A DNA stretch of 64,000 nt from JBPRGG01 sp051418075 (GTDB lineage Bacteria; Bacteroidota; Bacteroidia; Cytophagales; Cyclobacteriaceae): contig JBPRGG010000089.1 in the NCBI GenBank assembly GCA_051418075.1, positions 160,029-224,028 on the forward strand, written 5' to 3'. Positions 1 through 8,743 of the stretch are shown piece after piece; positions within the stretch are counted from its first letter, which is position 1; each line of letters begins with the position of its first letter. Position numbers and translations under genes: made by a program. Under the pieces are notes generated by a model that worked only from the letters and a program-made list of their open reading frames with translations, was not told where the DNA came from and searched no databases.

Positions 1-474
1 TATAAATTCCAGGAATTTGGCTTCATCTCCTCCCTTGAAAGTGGGCCGCTCTTCTACCACTACAAACACTTCTTCTGAAGGCTCATCTGTAACATTATCC
101 AGGGGAACATAAGCTTCCAAACGGGTTTCTTCAGTTACTTCTACATCAATGTCGAAGGGGATATCCACTTCAATCTCCTCATCCTCAGGTATCTCTATCA
201 GATTAGGATGTTGTACATTGGGAGGAGGAGGTGGTGGTGGCTGAACAGTAGGAGGTACCATTTCGATGGCCTGGTGATCCATCAGATCCCTGGCTGTCAC
301 TATTGTTTCGGTGGCAGTAAATCTCCATTCAAAAGCCATTAATACCAGCATTAGCGCGATGACCAGGCCAAGATTAAAAAACATTCCGGTTTTTCTGGTC
401 AGGTCCTGAGAGGGATTTTTTCGGGTTTCCATATCATTTGTTTTTAATGAAACATTTTTTTCATTCAACTTCAT
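1..474 (-). CDS. Energy transducer TonB, N-terminal part (runs off the left edge)
   Basis: I translated this by eye from the minus strand. The 158 visible codons start at an ATG at 474; a second in-frame ATG lies at 432. A short cytoplasmic segment is followed by one membrane helix (about residues 31-48, FFNLGLVIALMLVLMAFEW). Next come a periplasmic proline run (PPPPPPP near residue 82) and an acidic linker. The visible end reads VVVEERPTFKGGDEAKFLEF, which resembles the start of the TonB C-terminal domain of Bacteroidota (usual form E-x-PxFPGG-x-x-x-LxxFI). TonB couples the proton motive force, through ExbB/ExbD, to outer membrane transporters. The rest of the C-terminal domain lies outside the window. 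Bacteroidota carry many TonB paralogues, so the substrate system is unknown. Confidence 0.85.
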   Translation of the reverse strand, partial: MKLNEKNVSLKTNDMETRKNPSQDLTRKTGMFFNLGLVIALMLVLMAFEWRFTATETIVTARDLMDHQAIEMVPPTVQPPPPPPPNVQHPNLIEIPEDEEIEVDIPFDIDVEVTEETRLEAYVPLDNVTDEPSEEVFVVVEERPTFKGGDEAKFLEFI

Positions 475-836
475 AATCCATCTCCAGACATAAGTCACAA
501 TTCAGGGCCAGTTTTTTTGTAATGCTCGAACAATAAAAGAGCTGATTGACTGGGCCGAAAATGTTGAATAATGGTATTGATATCCATACCTGAATGTATC
601 TTTGGGGAATTAAAAGAAACGGAGATCAAATAGAAATAATTAATTAAGGCTCATAAAAAGCACAGATATCCATATAAATAGAAGCTTAAATAGCAATAAA
701 AAGCAGAAGATTTGATTAATCCGCATTATTTAATGAATTACCATTTCACAACCTTTACATTATAAGTTAATTGATCTAAATTTGCGGGATTTATCCTAAA
801 ATAAGCTTATATAACCAACTACTTTCTAACAGAAAT
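475..836. other. Divergent intergenic region between the tonB-like gene and carB
   Basis: These 362 AT-rich bases separate two divergent genes. The only element I can support is a Bacteroidota-type promoter facing carB, listed separately. I found no RNA gene, no strong hairpin and no short ORF, and no TAnnTTTG match facing the tonB-like gene. Confidence 0.5.
754..784 (+). promoter_or_regulatory. Bacteroidota-type promoter for carB
   Basis: TAAATTTG at 777-784 matches the -7 consensus TAnnTTTG exactly. TTTA at 754-757 is one base off the -33 TTTG, with a 19-bp spacer. Transcription would start near 790, giving a leader of about 45 bases before the carB ATG at 837. This is a sequence match only. 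Confidence 0.5.
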
Positions 837-3650
837 ATGCCAAAAGACAATAGCATCAAATCGGTACTCATCATCGGGAGCGGACCTATCATTATAGGCC
901 AGGCCTGTGAATTTGATTATTCAGGATCTCAAGCTGCCCGATCCCTTAAAGAAGAGGGCATCGAAGTGACCCTGATCAATTCCAATCCAGCTACGATCAT
1001 GACCGATCCTGTAACTGCAGATAATATTTATCTGAAGCCTCTTGAAAAGAAGTATATTATAGAGATCCTGAAAAAGCATAAAATAGATGCAGTGTTACCC
1101 ACCATGGGAGGCCAGACTGCATTAAACCTGGCCATAGACTGCGAAAAAGCAGGAATCTGGGAAAAATTCGGAGTAAAGCTGATTGGAGTGGATATAAATG
1201 CTATTGAGACCACGGAAGACCGGGAAAAATTCCGGTTGCGTATGAAGGAATTAGGCATAAATGTATGTGAAGGGAAAACAGCCACCTCCTTCCTCCAGGG
1301 AAAAGAAATAGCCCAGGAAATCGGTTTTCCCCTGGTGATCCGTCCTTCTTATACCCTGGGTGGTACCGGCGGTGGGTTTGTTAATACCAAAGAGGAATTT
1401 GACAAAGCCCTTAACCATGGCCTTCATACCTCCCCCATTCACGAAGTATTGGTAGAACAAAGTATCATGGGATGGAAAGAATTTGAGCTGGAACTGCTTC
1501 GGGATAACCTGGGCAATGTGATCATCATTTGTTCTATAGAGAATTTTGATCCGATGGGGGTTCATACAGGCGATTCTATCACAGTAGCCCCTGCCCTTAC
1601 CCTTCCGGATTCTGTTTATCAAAACATGAGAAATCTGGCCATCAAAATGATGAATGGAATTGGTGAGTTTGCCGGGGGATGTAATGTACAGTTTGCAGTG
1701 AATCCTGATGATGACAGCATTATTGGTATAGAAATTAACCCACGGGTATCCCGTTCTTCTGCCCTGGCCTCCAAAGCTACCGGGTATCCCATTGCCAAAG
1801 TAGCAGCCAAACTGGCTATTGGCTACAACCTGGACGAGATACAAAATCAAATAACCAAGACTACTTCGGCATTTTTTGAACCGGCAATAGATTATGTAAT
1901 CGTAAAAATACCCCGATGGAATTTCGATAAATTTAAGGGATCAGACCGGAAATTAGGCCTGCAAATGAAATCAGTGGGTGAAGTCATGGGAATTGGCCGG
2001 AGTTTTCAGGAAGCACTACAAAAAGCCTGTCAATCCCTGGAAATCAAAAGAAATGGTTTGGGAGCTGATGGTAAAGAATTGACCAATCAGGAGCAAATAG
2101 ATTACAGCCTGAAAAACCCCAGTTGGAACAGGTTATTTCATATCTATGATGCCTTCAAATTGGGTATTCCATTTAAGACTATTCAAAATTTAACCAAAAT
2201 CGACAAATGGTTCCTACAGCAGATTGAAGAACTGGTGATCCTTGAAAAGGAAATTGAAAAATATACCCTTGAAACCCTACCGACTGACCTGCTGAGACAA
2301 GCCAAAACCAAAGGATATGCTGACCGACAAATTGCACATCTCCTGAAATGCTGGGAGAGTGAGGTACATAAAAAACGGCAGGAAATGGGCGTTAAACGGG
2401 TATATAAGCTGGTAGATACCTGTGCAGCTGAATTTGAAGCCAAAACTCCATATTACTATTCCACCTTTGATGAAGAAAACGAATCCCATTCAAGCAATCG
2501 GAAAAAAGTCATTGTATTAGGTTCCGGTCCTAACCGCATAGGACAGGGTATTGAATTTGATTATTGTTGTGTACATGGCGTTCTGGCTGCCAAGGAATGT
2601 GGTTATGAAACCATCATGATCAATTGCAACCCGGAGACTGTTTCTACAGATTTTGACATTGCAGACAAACTTTACTTTGAGCCGGTATTCTGGGAACATA
2701 TTTACGATATCATTGAACATGAAAAACCAGAAGGTGTCATTGTGCAATTGGGCGGCCAGACAGCACTTAAACTGGCAGAAAAGCTTGACCGCTATGGCAT
2801 TAAAATTATGGGTACTTCCTTCGAATCACTGGATCTGGCTGAAGACAGGGGAAGTTTTTCAACCCTGCTCAAGGAAAATGACATCCCTTATCCTCAGTTT
2901 GGGGTGGCTGAAGATGCCGATACGGCCCTGGAAATTTGCCAAAGCATTGGTTTTCCCCTGCTGGTAAGACCTTCCTATGTACTAGGAGGGCAAAGTATGA
3001 AAATTGTGATCAATGAAAATGAGCTGGAATCACATATTGTAGACCTCCTCAAGGATATTCCCGGCAATAAGATCCTGCTGGATCATTTCTTGGATGGAGC
3101 CATTGAAGCGGAAGCAGATGCTATATGTGATGGAGAAGATGTTTATATTTTGGGTATCATGCAACACATAGAACCTGCCGGTATTCATTCGGGCGACTCC
3201 TATGCAGTACTTCCGCCCTACAACCTGGGTGATCTGGTGGTGCGCCAGATCGAAGCTTATACTAAAAAAATAGCCCTGGCGTTACATACCAAAGGATTGA
3301 TCAATATACAGTTTGCCATAAAAGACAATGTGGTTTATGTTATTGAAGCTAACCCCAGGGCATCCCGAACGGTTCCTTTTATTTGCAAAGCATATAAAGA
3401 ACCCTATGTGAATTATGCCGTGAAAATAATGCTGGGGGAAAAGAAAGTGAAAGATTTCAGCTTCAATCCTTATAAAAAAGGTTATGCTATAAAGGAACCA
3501 GTATTTTCATTTAATAAATTTCCTAATGTTAACAAGGAATTAGGACCTGAAATGAAATCTACTGGTGAAGCCATCTATTTCATAGAAGATGTGATGGATG
3601 ATTATTTCTTGAAAATTTATTCCGAACGAAACTTATACTTAAGTAAATAG
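837..3650 (+). CDS. carB: Carbamoyl-phosphate synthase large subunit, lacking the allosteric domain
   Basis: CarB makes carbamoyl phosphate from bicarbonate, two ATP and glutamine-derived ammonia delivered by CarA, for arginine and pyrimidine synthesis in the cytoplasm. The two homologous halves are clear: IIGSGPIIIGQACEFDYSG near residue 12 and VLGSGPNRIGQGIEFDY near residue 556 open the pre-ATP-grasp segments. Each half has an ATP-grasp domain (RPSYTLGGTGGG in the first, RPSYVLGGQSM in the second) and the segment EINPRVSRSSALASKATGYP or EANPRASRTVPF. The oligomerisation region lies around residues 420-540. The protein ends about 20 residues after LGPEMKSTGEA, whereas E. coli CarB (1073 aa) continues for about 130 residues as a regulatory MGS-like domain. 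No carA lies beside it. The ATG at 837 fits the family N-terminus and the promoter upstream. Confidence 0.96.
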   Translation: MPKDNSIKSVLIIGSGPIIIGQACEFDYSGSQAARSLKEEGIEVTLINSNPATIMTDPVTADNIYLKPLEKKYIIEILKKHKIDAVLPTMGGQTALNLAIDCEKAGIWEKFGVKLIGVDINAIETTEDREKFRLRMKELGINVCEGKTATSFLQGKEIAQEIGFPLVIRPSYTLGGTGGGFVNTKEEFDKALNHGLHTSPIHEVLVEQSIMGWKEFELELLRDNLGNVIIICSIENFDPMGVHTGDSITVAPALTLPDSVYQNMRNLAIKMMNGIGEFAGGCNVQFAVNPDDDSIIGIEINPRVSRSSALASKATGYPIAKVAAKLAIGYNLDEIQNQITKTTSAFFEPAIDYVIVKIPRWNFDKFKGSDRKLGLQMKSVGEVMGIGRSFQEALQKACQSLEIKRNGLGADGKELTNQEQIDYSLKNPSWNRLFHIYDAFKLGIPFKTIQNLTKIDKWFLQQIEELVILEKEIEKYTLETLPTDLLRQAKTKGYADRQIAHLLKCWESEVHKKRQEMGVKRVYKLVDTCAAEFEAKTPYYYSTFDEENESHSSNRKKVIVLGSGPNRIGQGIEFDYCCVHGVLAAKECGYETIMINCNPETVSTDFDIADKLYFEPVFWEHIYDIIEHEKPEGVIVQLGGQTALKLAEKLDRYGIKIMGTSFESLDLAEDRGSFSTLLKENDIPYPQFGVAEDADTALEICQSIGFPLLVRPSYVLGGQSMKIVINENELESHIVDLLKDIPGNKILLDHFLDGAIEAEADAICDGEDVYILGIMQHIEPAGIHSGDSYAVLPPYNLGDLVVRQIEAYTKKIALALHTKGLINIQFAIKDNVVYVIEANPRASRTVPFICKAYKEPYVNYAVKIMLGEKKVKDFSFNPYKKGYAIKEPVFSFNKFPNVNKELGPEMKSTGEAIYFIEDVMDDYFLKIYSERNLYLSK

Positions 3651-3685
3651 GTTTAAATTTTAGATGTTGAAAAAAAGTTGTTACG

Positions 3686-3934
3686 ATGCTAAAGATCATA
3701 ATATTAGTTATACTGTTGTCTTACATTTTCTTTAAAGTTACCGGTTTGATATTCCGGACCATCTTTAAGTTAATGACAGGCAACGATCACCCTCAAAATA
3801 ATAGGAATCAAAGAAAAAGAAGGCCTGAAGGAGCCAATGTAGACATAGATTATGTACCCAATGATCATACAAAATCTGGAAAAAGAAAGGACTCAAGAGG
3901 GGGTGAATATGTTGAATATGAGGAAGTTAAATGA
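3686..3934 (+). CDS. DUF4834 family small membrane protein
   Basis: This 82-aa protein has one N-terminal membrane helix (about residues 3-20, KIIILVILLSYIFFKVTG). A basic, hydrophilic tail follows (NNRNQRKRRPEG), ending GGEYVEYEEVK. A short protein with an N-terminal helix, a Val-Asp-Tyr-Val-Pro motif (here IDYVPN) and a GEYVxYEEVK end is, from memory, the DUF4834 pattern found in Bacteroidota; its function is unknown. It lies 35 bp downstream of carB and is probably co-transcribed with it. Confidence 0.7.
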   Translation: MLKIIILVILLSYIFFKVTGLIFRTIFKLMTGNDHPQNNRNQRKRRPEGANVDIDYVPNDHTKSGKRKDSRGGEYVEYEEVK

Positions 3935-4117
3935 TAATTCATAAAAGAGAAAGCTGACAATAATTGGCTATCAGGGGGAAATTGTATTTCTGAGCTTAAA
4001 TGCGCTGTCTTTTTGTGCTTTAAGCTAAATTAATGGAACTTCCTTTTATTTTCTTTATCATTTTTTGATATTTACACCTTGAATTGCTCAAATTCATTAA
4101 CCACTTAAAATATATTT

Positions 4118-4957
4118 ATGCCCTGGTTTCAACGAAAAGCCAAAGGAATTCAAACCCCTACAGCAGCCAAAAAAGAAGCACCTGACGGTTTATGGTATAA
4201 AACGCCCAGCGGTACTATCATTCACATGCGTGAGCTACGCAATAATGCCTTTGTTTGTCCAGATGATCAATTTCATGTGAGAATTGGCTCAAGGGAATAT
4301 TTTGAAATACTTTTTGATAAAAATGAGTTTACAGAATTAGATCCAACCCTGGAATCTGCAGACCCTCTACACTTTGTGGATAGCCGTAGCTACAAGCAAA
4401 GGGTAAAGAATGAACAGCGAAAAACTGAATTGAAAGACGCTGCCCAAGCTGTTACAGGAAAAATGAATGGACTGGATATTGTAGTTTGTTGCATGGATTT
4501 TAATTTCATTGGAGGATCTATGGGCTCTGTAGTGGGTGAGAAAATCGCCAGAGCAATTGACTATGCCTTAAAACATAAGATTCCTTTCCTGATGATATCC
4601 AAATCCGGTGGAGCCAGGATGATGGAGGCTGGCTTTTCACTGATGCAGATGGCTAAAACCTCAGCCAAACTGGCTTTGCTTTCCCAGGCCAATATTCCTT
4701 ATATTTCATTACTCACCGACCCAACCACCGGAGGCGTCACTGCTTCTTTTGCCATGCTGGGTGATTTTAATATTGCCGAACCAGGTGCCCTGATAGGCTT
4801 TGCCGGTCCCCGGGTTATCCGTGAAACCATAGGTAAAGATTTACCCAAAGGATTTCAAAGTGCCGAATTCCTGTTGGAGCATGGTTTTATTGATTTTATC
4901 GTTGACCGCAGGAATCTCAAAAGCAAGCTGACTGCTTTACTTAAAATGTTGCAATAA
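4118..4957 (+). CDS. accD: Acetyl-CoA carboxylase carboxyltransferase subunit beta, without the usual zinc finger
   Basis: AccD with AccA transfers the carboxyl group from carboxybiotin to acetyl-CoA, giving malonyl-CoA for fatty acid synthesis. The crotonase-fold core is typical: FIGGSMGSVVGEKIARA, SKSGGARMMEAGFSLMQMAK, TDPTTGGVTASFAMLGD and PGALIGFAGPRVIRETIG. The N-terminus keeps the family pattern GLWYKTPSG...NNAFVCPDDQFHVRIGS. In E. coli AccD this region carries a four-Cys zinc ribbon (two CxxC pairs); here only Cys47 remains. Length (279 aa) is slightly below that of E. coli (304 aa). It is followed after only 7 bp by the radical SAM gene, so the two are probably co-transcribed. Confidence 0.95.
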   Translation: MPWFQRKAKGIQTPTAAKKEAPDGLWYKTPSGTIIHMRELRNNAFVCPDDQFHVRIGSREYFEILFDKNEFTELDPTLESADPLHFVDSRSYKQRVKNEQRKTELKDAAQAVTGKMNGLDIVVCCMDFNFIGGSMGSVVGEKIARAIDYALKHKIPFLMISKSGGARMMEAGFSLMQMAKTSAKLALLSQANIPYISLLTDPTTGGVTASFAMLGDFNIAEPGALIGFAGPRVIRETIGKDLPKGFQSAEFLLEHGFIDFIVDRRNLKSKLTALLKMLQ

Positions 4958-4964
4958 CCCGCAT

Positions 4965-5942
4965 ATGCGCCTGGTCTCTCATCCTGTTTTGTGTAATTAT
5001 TATGTGACCTATCGTTGTAATGCCAGTTGCAGCTTTTGTGATATCTGGCAAAAACCATCCCCCTATGCAGCTCCGGAAAAAATATGGTGCAACCTGCTTG
5101 ATCTAAAAAAACTAGGAGTAAAAGTCATTGATTTTACTGGTGGTGAACCATTGATGCATCCAGTTCTGGATAAATTGCTGGAATACGCTAAAAAGCTGGG
5201 GTTTATTACTACTATCACCACCAATACACTCCTGTATCCCAAAAAGGCGGATAAACTTAAAGGAAAGATTGATATGTTGCATTTTTCCCTGGATTACGCC
5301 TCTGCTCCTGACCACGATCGCTCCCGGGGAGTAAAAAGCTATGAATTCGTAATGAAATCCATAGAAAAGGCATTGATGCTGGGTGAAAGGCCGGATATCC
5401 TGATGACCATATTTAATGACAACCTGGATCAGATCGAACCTGTTTACCAAAATATTTGTCTGCCTAACAACCTGTTACTCATCCTGAATCCGGTATTTTC
5501 CTACCCTTCCATAGATACCTCCCTCAGTGACCAAAATCTGGAACAGCTAAAAAGATGGGGTCAGCAAAAAAATATTTATCTGAACCAGGCATTTATTCAA
5601 CTCAGATTGGATGGAGGAAACCATACCCGACGACCTGTGTGTAAAGCCGGCAGTTCATCCATCGTGATTTCGCCATTTAATGAATTGGTTTTACCATGCT
5701 ATCACCTGGGATTAAAGAAGTTGCCAATCAATAACAGTTTGTATAATTTATATCAGTCGCCTCCGGTACAGGCTTTGATTGAGATGGAAGGCCGTTATCC
5801 GGCCTGTGAAGGATGTACCATCAATTGTTATATGCAGTCTTCATTTGCCGTAGAAATGAATAAATACTGGTGGAAAGCCTTACCCAGTACTTTAAAATAC
5901 AACCGCATTAAAGGAACCTGGAAACAACTGATCAAAATTTAA
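4965..5942 (+). CDS. Radical SAM protein with SPASM-like C-terminal cysteines
   Basis: The motif CNASCSFC (Cys18, Cys22, Cys25) is the CX3CX2C signature that binds the S-adenosylmethionine [4Fe-4S] cluster. It is followed by FTGGEPLMHP, the usual GGEP strand. The C-terminal third has further cysteines (RPVCKAG, VLPCYH, CEGCTINC), consistent with auxiliary Fe-S binding as in SPASM/twitch proteins. Substrate and product are not recognisable. The gene starts 7 bp after accD, which suggests co-transcription but not a shared pathway. The product is 325 aa and looks soluble. Confidence 0.8.
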   Translation: MRLVSHPVLCNYYVTYRCNASCSFCDIWQKPSPYAAPEKIWCNLLDLKKLGVKVIDFTGGEPLMHPVLDKLLEYAKKLGFITTITTNTLLYPKKADKLKGKIDMLHFSLDYASAPDHDRSRGVKSYEFVMKSIEKALMLGERPDILMTIFNDNLDQIEPVYQNICLPNNLLLILNPVFSYPSIDTSLSDQNLEQLKRWGQQKNIYLNQAFIQLRLDGGNHTRRPVCKAGSSSIVISPFNELVLPCYHLGLKKLPINNSLYNLYQSPPVQALIEMEGRYPACEGCTINCYMQSSFAVEMNKYWWKALPSTLKYNRIKGTWKQLIKI

Positions 5943-6030
5943 ATTTTTACAACAAAATTTTTTTACAATGCGTTATGGAGTTGAAATTTAAATTAATTTT
6001 AAAGCATTATAGCATTTGAAGATTAAATGA

Positions 6031-6038
6031 TATATTTG
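6031..6038 (+). promoter_or_regulatory. -7 promoter element upstream of nqrF
   Basis: TATATTTG matches the Bacteroidota -7 consensus TAnnTTTG exactly and sits 39 bases before the nqrF ATG. No good -33 TTTG is found 19-21 bases upstream, so the call is tentative. Confidence 0.4.
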
Positions 6039-6077
6039 CAGTCGATTTTAAAAAAGGTAAAATAATTCTGATAATAG

Positions 6078-7349
6078 ATGACGTTAGTTATTTCAACCGC
6101 AATTATTGCATTTACGTTTGTAATTTTGTTACTGGTACTGATCCTGCTTTATGCCCAATCCAAGCTGGTTCAATCAGGTGATGTTAAAATTGTTGTAAAC
6201 GGAGATGAGAAAAATCCCATTGTAGCATCAGCTGGCTCCAGTTTGTTGTCCACCCTGGGAGGTAAAAAAGTTTTTCTTCCTTCAGCCTGCGGTGGAGGAG
6301 GCACCTGTGCCATGTGTAAATGTGTGGTAGAAGATGGAGGTGGCGAGGTACTGCCAACCGAAGTGGGACACCTGAGCCGTTCCGAACAAAAAGAAAATGT
6401 GCGTTTATCCTGCCAGGTAAAAGTAAAACAGGATATGCGCATCCGTATACCGGAAGAGATTTTCGGTATTAAGAAGTGGGAATGTGAAGTGGTTTCTAAT
6501 TATAATGTGGCCACCTTTATCAAGGAATTTGTAGTAAAATTACCTGAAGGCGAATCCCTTGATTTTCAATCAGGCGGCTATATTCAGATTGATGTGCCGG
6601 AAATAGAGGTGGATTTTAAAAATTTCGATATTCGTCCCAATCCGGAAACCGGTGATCCTGATGAAAAATTTAAACCGGATTGGGATAAATTCAACATGTG
6701 GGATCTGAAGATGAAAAATGATGAACCTTTATTCCGGGCTTATTCCATGGCTAATCACCCGGCTGAGGGCAACATCATAATGCTGAATATTCGTATTGCC
6801 ACTCCTCCCTGGGATAAAGCGGCCGGAGGATGGATGGATGTCAATCCAGGTGTCTGCTCCTCTTATATATTCTCCCGAAAACCCGGAGATAAGGTAACTA
6901 TTTCCGGTCCTTATGGTGAATTCCATATTAATCCAACTGATCGGGAAATGATCTACATTGGTGGTGGTGCCGGTATGGCTCCCTTACGGTCTCATATTTT
7001 CCATCTGTTCCATACCGAAAAATCCAATAGAAAAGTTTCGTATTGGTATGGAGGTAGATCTAAAAGAGAATTGTTTTACACAGATGACTTCAGGAAAATA
7101 GAACAGGATTTCCCAAATTTTAAATATAATATCGCCTTATCTGAGCCCATGCCGGAAGATAACTGGGATGGTTACAAAGGGTTTATACATCAGGTGCTAT
7201 ATGAAAACTACCTGAGTAAACATCCGGAACCAGAAGAAGTAGAGTACTATTTGTGCGGTCCTCCTATGATGAATGCAGCGGTACTAAGGATGCTGGATGA
7301 CCTGGGAATTCCCCCGGAAAACATTCGGTTTGATGATTTTGGAGGCTAA
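6078..7349 (+). CDS. nqrF: Na+-translocating NADH:quinone reductase subunit F
   Basis: NqrF is the NADH-oxidising subunit of the sodium-pumping Na+-NQR complex and passes electrons from NADH through FAD to a [2Fe-2S] centre. One N-terminal membrane helix (about residues 5-25) anchors it. A ferredoxin-like domain follows with cluster ligands Cys71, Cys77, Cys80 (CX5CX2C) and Cys112. The flavin domain carries RAYSMAN (the RxYS FAD motif) and the NAD-binding segment YIGGGAGMAPLRSH. The end, YLCGPPMMNAAVLRML...FDDFG, is typical of the family. Its 423 aa is close to the usual length (about 407). The other five nqr genes, normally directly upstream, are not in this window. Confidence 0.93.
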   Translation: MTLVISTAIIAFTFVILLLVLILLYAQSKLVQSGDVKIVVNGDEKNPIVASAGSSLLSTLGGKKVFLPSACGGGGTCAMCKCVVEDGGGEVLPTEVGHLSRSEQKENVRLSCQVKVKQDMRIRIPEEIFGIKKWECEVVSNYNVATFIKEFVVKLPEGESLDFQSGGYIQIDVPEIEVDFKNFDIRPNPETGDPDEKFKPDWDKFNMWDLKMKNDEPLFRAYSMANHPAEGNIIMLNIRIATPPWDKAAGGWMDVNPGVCSSYIFSRKPGDKVTISGPYGEFHINPTDREMIYIGGGAGMAPLRSHIFHLFHTEKSNRKVSYWYGGRSKRELFYTDDFRKIEQDFPNFKYNIALSEPMPEDNWDGYKGFIHQVLYENYLSKHPEPEEVEYYLCGPPMMNAAVLRMLDDLGIPPENIRFDDFGG

Positions 7350-7373
7350 ACCTGCTGGAAAAAAATTATAAGC

Positions 7374-7408
7374 AAAAGGGAGAAAGTTTGAATTTTCTCC
7401 CTTTTTTT
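7374..7408 (+). terminator. Rho-independent terminator after nqrF
   Basis: GGGAGAAA (7378-7385) pairs with TTTCTCCC (7394-7401) around a short loop, followed by a run of T. The stem can be lengthened by AAAA/TTTT pairing. It ends the nqrF transcript 30 bp before the next gene. Confidence 0.8.
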
Positions 7409-7437
7409 GTGTGTAAGGAATTATTGATTGGCTTTCT

Positions 7438-8598
7438 ATGGATTTGAAATTATTTTTTTCCCCGGTAGCGGAGCAGGTTTATCAGGATATTAAGGATGTT
7501 CGCTCATTTTATAAAAGCATTAGTGTGTTTACCGAATTAATGCCTGATTACCAACAGGCTGATATCGCCCTGATGGGAGTGCCGGAAGATCGTGGGGCAG
7601 GTTTAAATGCAGGTACTGCTAAAGGAATACAGGAGATCAGGCATAAACTTTACCGCCTGAAAAAAGGAAATGGTCCTTATAAGGTAGTGGACCTGGGCGA
7701 TTTAAACCTGGGACATGACCTGGAACAAAGCTATGGCCGCCTTCGTGAAGTCTGTGAGCATCTGATTGGAAAAAATGTATTGCCGGTTATCATCGGTGGC
7801 AGCCAGGACCTGGATATCGCCCAGTATACAGCTTACCAGGGAATGGATAAACTGGTAAGTTTCCTCAATATCGATGCTTTTCTGGATCTGGAGGATCAGG
7901 ATCAGGCCAGCTGGAATCAGAAACATATCAATCGTATCCTGCTGCACGAGCCAAATTTTTTGTTTCATTACAGCCATCTGGCTTATCAAAGCTATCTGGT
8001 AGACCAGGAACGACTGGAGATCCTGCAAAAAATGTACTTCGAAATGTTCAGGATCGGGGAAATAAGAACTAACTTCACAGAAACAGAACCTATCATCCGG
8101 GATGCAGACCTGATCAGTTTTGACATTACTGCCATCAAATCCAATGATGCACCAGGAAATGCTTTAGCCCAACCATTTGGCCTGACCGGGGAAGAAGCCT
8201 GCCAGGTTTGCTGGTATGCCGGATTAAACGAAAAGCTCAGCTCTATTGGCTTTTATGAGTATAATCCGGATCACGACGATCCTTCCCGTAAAACAGCTTC
8301 AGTGGTAGCCACCATGATCTGGTATTTTATAGAAGGTTATTACCAACGGAAGGATAACCTGGATTATAAAAGCAATAATTACTTGAAATATGTGGTTTCT
8401 CTTCCAGCCAAACCAGGCACTCTGGTATTCTATAAAAGTAAATTAAGTGAAAAATGGTGGATGGAAATTACCTCAAATTTGTCCAGATCAAGATATGGGC
8501 GCAGCTATGTAATTCCCTGCGGTTATAGCGATTATGAAACCGCCACCCAAGGGGAAATCCCTGAACGTTACATCAGCGCCCTGTCCAAATTTATTTAA
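7438..8598 (+). CDS. Arginase/formimidoylglutamase-family protein with degraded metal site
   Basis: The overall pattern is the ureohydrolase (arginase/HutG) fold: GVPEDRGAGLNAGTAKG near residue 48, VIIGGSQDL near 118, SFLNIDAFLD near 141 and LISFDITAIKSNDAPG near 226. Active enzymes bind two Mn2+ through GGDHS, DAHxD and SxDxDxxDP. Here the first His is Gln123, the His of DAHxD is Phe, and the second Asp of DxD is Thr231. At least three ligands are therefore missing, and I infer that it is not a standard Mn-dependent hydrolase. I recall similar proteins in Bacteroidota being annotated as formimidoylglutamase. No hut genes lie nearby. It may be transcribed alone, since a terminator precedes it. 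Confidence 0.75.
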   Translation: MDLKLFFSPVAEQVYQDIKDVRSFYKSISVFTELMPDYQQADIALMGVPEDRGAGLNAGTAKGIQEIRHKLYRLKKGNGPYKVVDLGDLNLGHDLEQSYGRLREVCEHLIGKNVLPVIIGGSQDLDIAQYTAYQGMDKLVSFLNIDAFLDLEDQDQASWNQKHINRILLHEPNFLFHYSHLAYQSYLVDQERLEILQKMYFEMFRIGEIRTNFTETEPIIRDADLISFDITAIKSNDAPGNALAQPFGLTGEEACQVCWYAGLNEKLSSIGFYEYNPDHDDPSRKTASVVATMIWYFIEGYYQRKDNLDYKSNNYLKYVVSLPAKPGTLVFYKSKLSEKWWMEITSNLSRSRYGRSYVIPCGYSDYETATQGEIPERYISALSKFI

Positions 8599-8743
8599 TG
8601 CCGCATAAATCAAGCCTTTCGTATATGATTTGATAAGTATAATTGGGACAATTATGCCTGCTTTCGTAAAGCAATACTGGACGTATGGAGGCGATCATTA
8701 TAGCAAAGTCAGGAAAAGCTGACTGATGATAAAGAGATTTCCA

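Noticed and set aside
1028..1850. Long minus-strand open frames inside carB
   Set aside because: They are antisense shadows of strongly coding sequence, with skewed composition and no family pattern.
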